A model generated the notes under the pieces. That model saw only the letters and a program-made list of their open reading frames with translations, did no database searches and had not been told where the DNA came from. From contig CAGP01000127.1 in NCBI GenBank assembly GCA_000263275.1, positions 1 to 36,908 of the forward strand: a stretch of DNA of 36,908 bases, in the 5' to 3' direction. Source of the DNA: Helicobacter bizzozeronii CCUG 35545. Its GTDB lineage: Bacteria; Campylobacterota; Campylobacteria; Campylobacterales; Helicobacteraceae. The position numbers were made by a program, and so were the translations under genes. Each line of letters opens with the position of its first letter. Within the stretch, counting starts at the first letter, position 1. Positions 21,470 to 30,393 of this stretch are shown here, in pieces.

Positions 21470-21988
21470 TCAAATATCTGCCAGCTTTAGGATAAATTCG
21501 ATCTGCCCCTTGCTGCTCCGCAACTCTTTAGCAATGGAATCCACGCTCCAGCCTTCTTTATACATTTTAATGACCTTTTTTTCATCAATATCATCGTTGC
21601 TGGGCGTGAAGTGCCCCAGCTCTTTAAACTTGTTTTCTAAGACGATGATCTTTTCTTCCAAATAATCCCGCTCTTTGTGGATACTATCTTGGATTTCTTG
21701 GAGATGGTTATAAAGATTAGACAAACTCGCATTGAGATTATCATTGACCGCATCTTTCACGCTGGCACTCATGCTAGAGGCGTTAAACTCGGCTTGTAAC
21801 TCGCTCTCTTGAATCCATTTGCGGATTTTATAAATTTCTTGGTTGATCGCATCGAGGGCTTTTTCAAGTTGCTTGGTCTTGTTGGCAAATTCTTTATCCT
21901 TGATATAGCTATAAGCTATCAAGCAAGCAAAGACCAACACCACCACCCCGCCGATAATCCACATTAACACATCAAAACTCAATTGCAT
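21470..21988 (-). CDS. Membrane-anchored coiled-coil protein with C-terminal helix-turn-helix-like segment
   Basis: The 172-residue protein starts with one membrane helix (VLMWIIGGVVVLVFACLIAY), followed by a charged coiled coil (about 30-120; KQLEKALDAINQEIYKIRKW, KERDYLEEKIIVLENKFKEL) and a C-terminal domain VIKMYKEGWSVDSIAKELRS with SKGQIEFILKLADI. The last part looks like the short helix-turn-helix tail of DUF6115-type proteins, in which a membrane anchor and coiled coil carry a small HTH. That family link is a pattern judgement. Conserved at this place between ubiA and psd in Helicobacter as I recall. No function known. Confidence 0.75.
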   Translation of the reverse strand: MQLSFDVLMWIIGGVVVLVFACLIAYSYIKDKEFANKTKQLEKALDAINQEIYKIRKWIQESELQAEFNASSMSASVKDAVNDNLNASLSNLYNHLQEIQDSIHKERDYLEEKIIVLENKFKELGHFTPSNDDIDEKKVIKMYKEGWSVDSIAKELRSSKGQIEFILKLADI

Positions 21989-21997
21989 GCACGCCCC

Positions 21998-22534
21998 TTA
22001 ATCCGCTTTTTTTAAACTTTCTAATTCTCTCTTGGCAATGAAACCATCAAAATCTTTTACATCTCTAGGGTGCATGCGTGTGATGTGGAGCAAGTGCGAA
22101 TCAAAAGCCCTTGCTATGATGGGGATACGCTTATAGGGCATGTGGGGGAGTTTAAAACGCATGTAGTAAGTTTGGGAGGGCTCAAAATTAGCCTGATTTG
22201 TACCCAAAATGCCATGCCCTAAAACTTCTAAGGTGCTTTGGGATTCTAGGGGTAAATAGTTTATCTGTTGCTCGTTCATCATTTGCTCTAGGTGGTTGAG
22301 TTTGGCATAAATCTCAGAAAGAGCCCTTAAGATCACATCCTCGCGATCCTTGCCATAGAAAACCTCCCAATTAGGGGCTTGGATTGCGCCTAAAGAGCCC
22401 AAATTTTCATATTCGCTTGCATGCACCTCTTGGTAGGGCGCGTATTCTACAACCAAAGAACAAGCCACCAAGCGGGTAAAATGCCCATGTTGGTTGCAAA
22501 GTTGCTTAAAGTGCCCCAAATCCAAGCCGCACAC
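21998..22534 (-). CDS. Conserved hypothetical protein (178 residues)
   Basis: The frame opens with GTG at 22534, inside the last 29 bases of ubiA. A TTG and other codons shortly after are possible alternative starts. The protein is soluble, with no signal or membrane segment, and reads VEYAPYQEVHASEYENLGSL, DREDVILRALSEIYAKLNHL, LPHMPYKRIPIIARAFDSHL and DFDGFIAKRELESLK. The YYMRFKLPHMPYKRIPIIAR strand pattern could be a PilZ-like beta-barrel (as in cyclic-di-GMP sensors), but the RxxxR and DxSxxG motifs are not seen, so I do not assign it. It lies between ubiA and the coiled-coil gene. Confidence 0.7.
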   Translation of the reverse strand: MCGLDLGHFKQLCNQHGHFTRLVACSLVVEYAPYQEVHASEYENLGSLGAIQAPNWEVFYGKDREDVILRALSEIYAKLNHLEQMMNEQQINYLPLESQSTLEVLGHGILGTNQANFEPSQTYYMRFKLPHMPYKRIPIIARAFDSHLLHITRMHPRDVKDFDGFIAKRELESLKKAD

Positions 22535-23390
22535 CCCGATCGATGAGGATAAAGATCAAAAACACCACCCCCAAATACCCATTAAACACAAAAAAGGCTT
22601 TGGGGATATTTTCAAAATCCTTAAAAACCAACCATTGTTCGTAAAGCAAAATCCCCAAATTCACCAACACCCCCACATACGCCACCACCCCCAAATGCGC
22701 GCTATAAACAAACCCCACCCAGCACAGCACCGCCAAAAGATGGCTTAGACGTGAGAGCCAAAGGGTTTTTTGTGCCCCAAAGATGGCAGGCACGGAGTAT
22801 AGCCCCTCTTGCTTGTCAAACTCCATATCTTGCAAGGAATAGAGCAGATCAAAACCGGCTACCCAAAAGACCACCCCCAAAGCCAGCCACACACTCCACA
22901 AGGGCACAGACCCCAAAATCGCCACCACGCCCGCAATGGGGGCTAGCCCCAAGCACACGCCCAGCACCCAATGCGCATAATAGCTAAAACGCTTCATGTA
23001 AGAATACCCCCCCAAGATCAACAAAAAGAAAAAGGAGAGTTTGAAGGCTAGGGCATTGATCATATAGCTCACCCCCACAAAGAGCAGGGCATTAGCCACA
23101 CAAAAGATCAGCTGGGAGAAAACCCCCAAGCTCCCATTTACGCTGGGGCGATCTTTGGTGCGGGCGTTTTTGCGATCAAATTTGCGATCTGCAAGGCGGT
23201 TAAAGCCCATCGCAAAGTTGCGCGCGCTTAGCAGAGCCAAGCCACACAAAAGCAAGAGCCAAAGCCCCTTTACAAAACCCACATGCGCTTGTGCCCATGC
23301 CACCACGATGGCTATCAAAATGAACATGCCAGAAAAAATGGTGTGCTCGATGGCGACTAACGCACCAAAGAGCTTGAGTTTGCCCCACAT
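22506..23390 (-). CDS. mqnP: UbiA-family prenyltransferase, probably MqnP of the futalosine menaquinone pathway
   Basis: The enzyme attaches a prenyl chain to an aromatic ring in the inner membrane. The 294-residue protein has about eight membrane helices and the two Asp-rich motifs of the family: NRLADRKFDRKNARTKDRP and YSLQDMEFDKQEGLYSVP. Helicobacter makes menaquinone through futalosine, so MqnP is the likely role; ubiA is the older label. ATG 23390 (MWGKLKLFGALVAIEHT) has AAAGG before it and is chosen over a longer frame from 23501. Confidence 0.9.
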   Translation of the reverse strand: MWGKLKLFGALVAIEHTIFSGMFILIAIVVAWAQAHVGFVKGLWLLLLCGLALLSARNFAMGFNRLADRKFDRKNARTKDRPSVNGSLGVFSQLIFCVANALLFVGVSYMINALAFKLSFFFLLILGGYSYMKRFSYYAHWVLGVCLGLAPIAGVVAILGSVPLWSVWLALGVVFWVAGFDLLYSLQDMEFDKQEGLYSVPAIFGAQKTLWLSRLSHLLAVLCWVGFVYSAHLGVVAYVGVLVNLGILLYEQWLVFKDFENIPKAFFVFNGYLGVVFLIFILIDRGVRLGFGAL

Positions 23391-23428
23391 GCTAGCCTTT
23401 CTAAAAATCCCTATTCTAGCAATAAAAA

Positions 23429-24648
23429 TCAATAAACAACACGCAGGGCTAAGAGAGCAAAGAGTCCCAAACCCACCACATAAAGCCCGATATAAGCCCA
23501 CTTATAACGCATGGCTAACAAAGAGAGACTCACATACAGCCCCAAGAGCCACTTAGGGGTCAGATAGTCCAAAGTGGGGATGTGCCACTCTAGGGCTTTT
23601 AGCAAGTAAGGATCAAATACACCCCCCAAGCCTAGAGCATGCAAAATAAGCGTTAGGGGAAAAAAGATCACAAAGACAAAGGCTAATAGGATCGCACTGA
23701 GTTGGTAGAGGCTAAAGGGGCTAAAGAAGGCATGCACGATGGGGAGCATGTGGAGGAAAATCACGCTATTAAACAAGAGGGCATAAAGCCAAGCGGGCAT
23801 TTTGGGGGTGTATTTGATAAACAAAAAAATATAGAACACCCCGCACACCGACAAAATGAAGCCCACATGGCGGATCAGGTTTGGGAAGAGGGCTAAACCC
23901 ACCAGCACCACTAATAACAAAAAACGCAAAGCTCAATAATTCCACCCCGCTAAAAAAGAGCGCAAACGCCCCCACAGCCATCACAAAGGCACGCAAAAAT
24001 GAGGGCTGGAAGTCTAAAAGCACCAAATAAACCCCCATAACAAGCAAGACCAGCACGCCCAAATCATAGGTGCGGTTGCGGTAGGGGAAATAGCGTTGTT
24101 GTAAAAAAGTGTAGGGGATTTTAAAGAGGGCATAAAAAAAAGGCACTCAGAATCCCTAAATGAAACCCGCTAATGGCGATGATGTGGCTAATGCCTAGCC
24201 CCACGCTCACTTGGCGGGTGCGTGTATCCAAAGAGTCGGCTAAAAATAAAGTATTGTAGAAATTGCCCATCAGTGGATTTTGGTGTTGGGCGTTAATCAA
24301 GGTGCGTAGGGGGTTTTTATAATCCTTAGAGGGGCTTAGGGTCAGATAAAAGATGTGGAAATAACAGCTTTTTAAAAACTCCCAAAAGGAACATTTTGCC
24401 ATCTTGCCATAGGCTTGCACAAAAGCGTAGGTCAAGTCCTTGATATCCTCTTTGCTGGTGGTGTAAAAGAGATTGCCATGCGGGTCTTTGAGCTTGAGGA
24501 CATAATAGGGCTGGGGACCCTTAGCATATTGCAAGATCACTTGGGCGTGTATTCTTAGGGGTTTTTTGCCTAAAAATGCTTGGTATTGGGTGTATTTATA
24601 GCCCAGTGAGAGGGAAAAAAGGGCAAGCAAGAGAAGGCATGCCCCCAA
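23429..24648 (-). CDS. comEC: ComEC/Rec2-family DNA uptake channel, two 1-base insertions, start unclear
   Basis: ComEC carries single-stranded DNA across the inner membrane during transformation. The family signature ISHIIAISGFHLGILSA is present, followed by SFLRAFVMAVGA and many membrane helices. The frame breaks at A8 24134-24141 (repair: SAFFYALFKIPYTFLQ) and A6 23919-23924 (repair: SFAFLLLVVLVGL). The repaired protein has 405 residues from TTG 24648, about the size of other Helicobacter ComEC proteins, which lack the C-terminal nuclease-like domain. The frame is open further upstream to about 24716 without an ATG, GTG or TTG, so either TTG 24648 is used or another small error hides the start in the dnaB overlap. 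Confidence 0.85.
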
Positions 24649-24695
24649 CCAATCGCGTTTATTTTGTAAGAGGGGCTGGGCTAAAGAATGCGTTT

Positions 24696-26280
24696 TCAGT
24701 GTTGGATGGGCACAAGGGTCATGGACTCGTTAGGGGCAGGTTCAGGCGCACTGGAAACAAACTCTGACATGTTTGGCATCGTTGTTTCAGGTTCATAAGA
24801 GGGCTGTGGTCCTGACATGGTCGTTTCAGGCATGTTCATGTTGGTGGGTTTTTGATCGCCCTCTTGCTCGATGCGATCTTCAAAACGGGTATAAGCCTTG
24901 TTAAAACCCACTTTAATCGTCCCAATGCTCCCATTCCGATTTTTAGCCAAAATGATCTCAGCATCCTCCACCCCATTATTTTGCCCAAACTCCAACTTAC
25001 ACTCATCGCGAAATTGCTTCTCTAGCTTTTTTAAGCTCCTCAGTCTTGCCTTCTTTGCGCATTTTGGCTAGCAGTTCGTTTTGGGCGCGTTTTTTATAGA
25101 TCGCATCGCGGTATAAAAACAAGACCTGATCGGCATCTTGTTCGATCGCCCCGCTCTCTTTGAGATCGGAGAGGATGGGGCGTTTATCCTCACGGCTTTC
25201 TAGGGAGCGATTAAGCTGGGAGAGGGCTAGAATGGGAATATCTAACTCTCTAGCCAAAGTCTTAAGCCCCCTAGAAATTTCGGCAACTTGCTCGTGGCGT
25301 TTGAGATCGCCTCGATCCCCGCTCATCAGTTGCAAATAATCCACAATGGCAATGGTGATCTCAGGGTGCTGGTTTTTGAGCTGGCGTAATTTGGAACGCA
25401 CATGCTGGATGGTTAAAACACTGCTATCATCAATGAACAAGGGCTTTTGGGCGATGTTTTGCGCGCTCCTAGAGAGACTCTCCCAAGCGGGGTCTGTCAA
25501 ATTCCCCATTTTGAGGTCATGCAGGTGCAAGATAGACAATGAGGAGAGCAAGCGCATCATCAACTGCTCCCCGCTCATCTCCATGCTAAAGATCGCCACG
25601 CCCTGATTGTGGGTTAGGGTGGTTTGGGCGATATTGAGCACAAAGCTGGTTTTGCCCATCGAGGGTCTAGCCCCAATCACCACCAAATCCCCCTTTTGAA
25701 ACCCCCCTGTGTATTCGTTGAGTTGGCAAAAACCCGTATCCAAACCCGTAACTTTATTATTGCCCCTGAGTTTAGCCTCTTCAATCATCTTCATGGTGTT
25801 ATAGACAATCTGTGCAACGGGTCTAAAACTCTTCTTGGCATCTTGGATGGAGATTTGATATAAGGTGCGTTCCACCTCATCTAAGATCATGGAGCTGGGC
25901 TTGTCTTGGGAACATTGCTCTCTGATCTCAATGCTGAGTTGCAATAAGCGTCTGTGGATTGCCGCCTCTTGAATGGCGCGGATATAAGCCTCTAGGTTGG
26001 CAATAGAAGAGGTCGCCATGATTTGGGCTAGTGCCTCCCGATGCGTTTTGTGGTCGCTGTGTTTGAGTAACTCTCTGTCTAAGAAAGACGCATCAACGGG
26101 TTTTTTGGCATTATAAAGCGTGCCACAGAGGCTAAAAAGCAAGCGGTGGCTAGGATAAAAAAAGTCATCGGGCTTGAGCATCGAGGCAAAATCCTCGTAT
26201 TTATTGCCCTCCAAAAGAGTCGAAAATACCGCTCTTTCCATCATGATCAAATTTTCTTGGGAAGTGTTTGTGTAGGTCAT
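24696..26280 (-). CDS. dnaB: Replicative DNA helicase DnaB with repeat-bearing C-terminal tail, one 1-base insertion
   Basis: DnaB unwinds DNA at the fork. The N-terminal domain ([20 protein letters not shown]) is followed by the RecA-like motor with Walker [35 protein letters not shown], Walker [13 protein letters not shown], and [41 protein letters not shown]6 25027-25032 breaks the frame; deleting one base joins KTEELKK to [17 protein letters not shown] and continues [20 protein letters not shown]. Repaired length 527. The last roughly 45 residues form a Pro/Glu/Met/Ser tail. ATG 26280 ([18 protein letters not shown]) overlaps the nnr stop (ATGA). Confidence 0.95.
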
Positions 26281-27673
26281 GGGGCTAACTCTCTTAAGCA
26301 CTTGATGAGTTCTAAGGGCGTGAGGGCAAAGGAGCAAAATTGACTGCCAGCTAGGGCGTGGGCTAGGCTAGCATGGATACTGGCATCTAATAAGCTATAA
26401 CCCTGTGCCAAGAGCGCAGCGATCATGCCACTCAGCACATCCCCACTCCCCGCCTTAGCCAGCACGCTACTGCCTAGCGTGTTGATGTAAATATGCCCAT
26501 TATAGGCAATGAGCACATTTGCCCCCTTTAAGAGCAAGACCACATGCGGGTAGGCTTGGCTAAAGGCTAGGGCATAATCTAGTTTGGCTTGCAATAACTC
26601 TGGCATGCCCACCTCAAAGCCCACCATGTGCAAGAGGGATAAAAACTCTTTGGGGTGGGGGGTGAGCACCAAATCATAGGGCAATTCTAATAAATCCTTA
26701 AGCAAGGGGCAATAAAAACATGTCCGCATCGATCACGCATGGGCCTTGTTGGAGCATTTGCTCCAAGCAACTAGGCACACTCTGCCCCAAACCCATGCCA
26801 ATGGCAAAGGCATTTGCTTGGGGTGGCACATCTGGGGCATACATAATCTCTAAGGGCTTGCTATGCTTTAAAAACCCCTCGCCTAAAACGCTCACCATCC
26901 CCGCCCCAAAAGCCAACGCACTTAAAGCACTCAGCAAGCCCGCTCCGCTTTGTTCGCCCACAAACACGCCCACATGCCCAAAATACCCCTTATGCGTGTT
27001 CTGTTTGACTCGCAAGGGCAGGTTGAGATCGCTTTTTTCCAGCAAAAAAAGCGGGCTTTCACTCTCATAAAGCCCCCGCCCCACGCCCAAATCCCCCACG
27101 AGCACCTCGCCCACAAAATCCTTAGCCACATCGCTAAAAAGAGCCCACCCCAAAGCCCCCATACTCACACTCACATGCGCTTTAAAAGCCACAGAACCCA
27201 CACACCCCCTAGAGTCTATCCCGCTAGGCACATCGCAAGCCAGCTTAAAGCCCTCTAAGGCGTTCATTTGTGCGATGAGTTCTTGATCTTCTTTGCTCAA
27301 ATCCCCCTTAAAGCCCGATCCAAAAAAGACAATCCACCAACACGCTACAAGGTTGCAAGCCCAAAACCATCTCCACTTGGGCGGCTAGGGCGCGTTGGTA
27401 TTGGATTTGGCATAGGGTGCTTTTAGGGGCTTTGGGGGCATAGACACGCACGCTATAAGCACTCCCCTTAAGCTGGCGTGCTAAGGCATACCCATCGCCC
27501 CCATTATCCCCACCCCCACACACGATCAACACCTCTTGGGGGGCTTTAACCCGTGCTAGAATCACCTGCTTTAAGGCATTAGCGGCATTTTCCATGAGCA
27601 ACTGATCGCTTAGACCATAGAGCACCTGTGCGCGGTTGTCTAGCTCCCTTTTATCCAAAAAGATTGGTTGCAC
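26277..27673 (-). CDS. nnr: Bifunctional NAD(P)H-hydrate repair enzyme (epimerase plus dehydratase), two 1-base insertions
   Basis: The N-terminal half is the hydrate epimerase (Yje[28 protein letters not shown]), the C-terminal half the ADP-dependent dehydratase ([46 protein letters not shown]). Together they repair damaged hydrated NADH and NADPH. Breaks at A6 27322-27327 (repair: [14 protein letters not shown]) and A5 26714-26718 (repair: [19 protein letters not shown]) restore a 464-residue protein. It starts with GTG 27673 behind AGGGG, eight bases after the secreted protein gene. Confidence 0.92.
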
Positions 27674-27681
27674 GCTAGCCC

Positions 27682-28065
27682 CTATTGCACCTTGCGCTCA
27701 AAGTCGCCCTTATCAGTCACAATCTTGATCTCTAGGAATTGGGAGGGGGCGCATTTGAGTTCGTAGGCACTTTCTTGGGAATATTTGAGGCGGTAGTTAA
27801 ACAAGGGCTGTTTTTTGAACTTGTCCTTGAAGTTGTCGCCTATTTTTTTGGTGATGTTGCAAGAATTGCCACGATTGATGATAATATCCTCAACCAACAC
27901 CGGCTCATTATTTAAGGAAGTGATACGCATGTAGGTGCGTTTGATCATGCCCTCCATCATCTTCCCCCCCACAGGGCGGTAAAAAACATCAAATTTCAAA
28001 TCGTGGTTGGGTTCAGCCACCAATAAGCCCGCCCCTAAAAGCCAAAATGCGATATTTTTTAACAT
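27682..28065 (-). CDS. Secreted hypothetical protein (127 residues)
   Basis: A signal peptide (MLKNIAFWLLGAGLLVA, cut near AEPNHD) leads a 110-residue mature part rich in charged and beta-prone residues: KMMEGMIKRTYMRITSLNNE, PVLVEDIIINRGNSCNI, YELKCAPSQFLEIKIVTDKG. The two Cys could form a disulfide in the periplasm. I do not recognise the family. It is the first gene of the run leading to nnr and dnaB, with AAGGA before its ATG. Confidence 0.75.
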   Translation of the reverse strand: MLKNIAFWLLGAGLLVAEPNHDLKFDVFYRPVGGKMMEGMIKRTYMRITSLNNEPVLVEDIIINRGNSCNITKKIGDNFKDKFKKQPLFNYRLKYSQESAYELKCAPSQFLEIKIVTDKGDFERKVQ

Positions 28066-28096
28066 GTTGATCCTTTGTTTCTAATGTAGATTGGCG

Positions 28097-28102
28097 ATCA
28101 TA
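28097..28102 (-). promoter_or_regulatory. -10 box before the dnaB-nadA-thiL gene run (TATGAT)
   Basis: The minus strand reads TTTGTTATGATCGCC, a good -10 hexamer 32 bases before the secreted protein gene, in the 53-base gap after the exonuclease gene. It may drive the eleven-gene run down to thiL, though the upstream exonuclease transcript could also read through. Confidence 0.5.
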
Positions 28103-28118
28103 ACAAACCTAGACAAAC

Positions 28119-28934
28119 TCAAGCTTGTAGTTCTTTGTCAAACTCAACTTGTAAGGCTTTGGTGAAAAAGGGGGTGTAGGGTTGATTGGGGGGTAAATTC
28201 TCTTGGAAGTGCAATAAAGTATTAAGATAATCCTCTTTGAGCAAATGCCCCTTACTCAGTTCGTATTTCAAATAAAGCCAATAGGTGTTGAGCACATCGC
28301 TTTGGCAATAACTATCAATTTGCTCTAATTGCCCTGCATGGTAGAGCACATGGACTTGATCCCCGCTCACATCGTATTTACCCGGCAAGCCACACAACGC
28401 ACAAACCCCATTTAAATTCAGGTTTTTCAGCCCGCTAAATTGCGTCAAACTATCTAGCAAATCCGTATGAAACGCCTCGCTATAGCGTTGGCGGTAGTTC
28501 TCCCATTTGTTTTTATTACGGGCTTGGTTTTCTTGCTCGTAAAATGCATGCGCGTCCAAATTATGGGCTAGGGCTTTGAGCATGATCAAGGGCAGATCAA
28601 AGTGCCGCCCATTGAAAGTTACTAACTTGGGCTGGTGCTTGTTGAAAAATGCCAAAAAATCGGCAATTAAGCCCTTTTCGCTCTTTTGGGCAAGCTGTTT
28701 GCCAAAATTACCCACCTTTTTAAAATGCCCGTAGTCATCGGCGATCACGCTGGCAATGGAAATCACTTTATGCAGATACAAAGGTAAAAAGGCTGTCCCA
28801 CTTTGCTCCTTTTGCCACTCAAAAGCCTTTTGGCAAATCTCTAAGTCATTGGTAGCCCCCATACACATTTGCGGGTAATGCTCCTCAATTAAGGCAACAT
28901 CGGGCACACTTTCAATATCCAACACGCAGATCAT
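28119..28934 (-). CDS. Predicted 3'-5' exonuclease, PolB-exo-like (DnaQ fold)
   Basis: The 271-residue protein shows the three exonuclease motifs of the DEDD class: ICVLDIESVPD (Asp6, Glu8), LVTFNGRHFDLPLI and IDSYCQSDVLNTYWLY. FNGRHFDLP and the overall length fit the predicted 3'-5' exonuclease group related to the PolB proofreading domain. A role in DNA or RNA turnover or repair is likely but unproven. The ATG at 28934 has AAGGGG upstream, and the gene diverges from gltX. Confidence 0.85.
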   Translation of the reverse strand: MICVLDIESVPDVALIEEHYPQMCMGATNDLEICQKAFEWQKEQSGTAFLPLYLHKVISIASVIADDYGHFKKVGNFGKQLAQKSEKGLIADFLAFFNKHQPKLVTFNGRHFDLPLIMLKALAHNLDAHAFYEQENQARNKNKWENYRQRYSEAFHTDLLDSLTQFSGLKNLNLNGVCALCGLPGKYDVSGDQVHVLYHAGQLEQIDSYCQSDVLNTYWLYLKYELSKGHLLKEDYLNTLLHFQENLPPNQPYTPFFTKALQVEFDKELQA

Positions 28935-29001
28935 AACCGCCCCTTAAGTTAGCTGTATTAAAATGCCTATTTTAAGATTTTTGGGCTTAAAAAGGACATC
29001 T

Positions 29002-30393
29002 ATGGTTGTAACGCGTTTTGCGCCCTCACCCACAGGGCATTTACACATCGGCGGGCTAAGAACGGCACTTTTTAACTACCTTTGGGCTAGAAAAAATGGC
29101 GGGAAATTTTATTTACGCATTGAGGATACCGACTTCAAACGCAACTGCCAAGAGGCGAGTGAGGCGATTTTAAAAGCCTTTGCGTGGGTGGGGCTGGATT
29201 TTGATGGGGAGATTGTCTATCAATCCCAACGCTTAAAAGTGTATCAAGAGCATATCCAACACTTGCTAGACACGGGCAAGGCGTATTATTGCTACATGGA
29301 CAAGCAAGAATTAGAGGCTCTAAGAGAGGCACAAAGGGCTAGGGGGGAGACTCCCAGATATGATCGGCGTTACCGCGATTTTAAGGGCATACCCCCGCAT
29401 AACCAACCCGTGGTGCGCATTAAAGCCCCTTTAAGCGGTGCTATTTGTTTTGATGATGGGATCAAGGGGGAGGTGGTGGTGCAGGCTCAAGAATTAGATG
29501 ATTTTATCATTGCACGGGCAGATGGCACACCCACTTATAATTTTGTGGTGAGTGTAGATGATGCCTTAATGGGGATCAATGTTGTTATTCGGGGCGATGA
29601 TCACTTGAGCAACACGCCCAAACAATTAATTTTATACGAGGCACTAGGCTTTACACCCCCCAAATTCTACCATGTGCCCATGATTTTTAACGAACACGGG
29701 CATAAACTCAGCAAACGCGATGGGGCAATGGGGGTGATGGATTATCAGGCTTTGGGCTATCTTAAAGAGGGGTTGCTCAACTTCTTAGTGCGTTTGGGCT
29801 GGAGTTACAAGGATCAAGAGATTTTTAGCTTGGCTGAAATGATTAACTTGTTTAACCCCGATGATCTCAATAGTGCGCCTAGTTGCTTTAGTTTGCATAA
29901 ACTCGATTGGCTCAACGCCCATTATATCAAGCAAAGCCCCACAGACCAGCTCAAAGCTCTTTTAAAAGATTTTGATTGCAAGCCTTTAGAAAAATTACCC
30001 CCCTTCAAGCAAGAAGTGTTGTTGCAAGCCCTAAAGGCTAGGTGTGCCACCCTCAAACAAATGGCACTCAGCATACAAGAGATTTTAACCCCCCCTAGCA
30101 CCTATGAGCTTGATAAGCTTAAAAACTTAGAGAGCGCATACAAAGCCCTAAAACCCTTGAGATTTGATCTCAATTGTTTTAGTAGCCCAGAGAGTTTGGA
30201 GGATTTTTTACATGCTTTTATGCAAGAACATGGGCTTAAAAGTGCGGCTTTGATGTTGCCCTTGAGATTAGCCTTGCTAGGCAAGGCTGGGGGCATTGGG
30301 CTAAAAGATGCTCTCTTTGTCCTAGGGGATCAAGAGAGTCAAAAACGATTAGAAGCCCTTTTAGTTGTGGTGGGCGCGGACAAAATCCACTAA
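29002..30393 (+). CDS. gltX: Glutamyl-tRNA synthetase
   Basis: The enzyme charges tRNA-Glu. Class I motifs are clear: FAPSPTGHLHIGGLRTALFN near the N-terminus and HKLSKRDGAMGVMDY for KMSKS. The sequence (IEDTDFKRNCQEASEAILKA, DDALMGINVVIRGDDHLSN) matches GluRS1 of H. pylori. ATG 29002 with AAAAGGA upstream is chosen over 28963, because MVVTRFAPSPTG is the usual start, giving 463 residues. Its last 33 bases overlap the convergent Hof-like gene and encode a tail (VVVGADKIH) a few residues longer than expected. Most Helicobacter carry a second gltX copy that charges tRNA-Gln; this one looks like the tRNA-Glu type. Confidence 0.96.
   Translation: MVVTRFAPSPTGHLHIGGLRTALFNYLWARKNGGKFYLRIEDTDFKRNCQEASEAILKAFAWVGLDFDGEIVYQSQRLKVYQEHIQHLLDTGKAYYCYMDKQELEALREAQRARGETPRYDRRYRDFKGIPPHNQPVVRIKAPLSGAICFDDGIKGEVVVQAQELDDFIIARADGTPTYNFVVSVDDALMGINVVIRGDDHLSNTPKQLILYEALGFTPPKFYHVPMIFNEHGHKLSKRDGAMGVMDYQALGYLKEGLLNFLVRLGWSYKDQEIFSLAEMINLFNPDDLNSAPSCFSLHKLDWLNAHYIKQSPTDQLKALLKDFDCKPLEKLPPFKQEVLLQALKARCATLKQMALSIQEILTPPSTYELDKLKNLESAYKALKPLRFDLNCFSSPESLEDFLHAFMQEHGLKSAALMLPLRLALLGKAGGIGLKDALFVLGDQESQKRLEALLVVVGADKIH

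Noticed and set aside
26720-27258. Long open frames opposite nnr, and similar ones opposite thiL, hefC and ubiA
   Set aside because: They mirror strongly conserved genes, start inside them and have no ribosome sites; codon-shadow frames.
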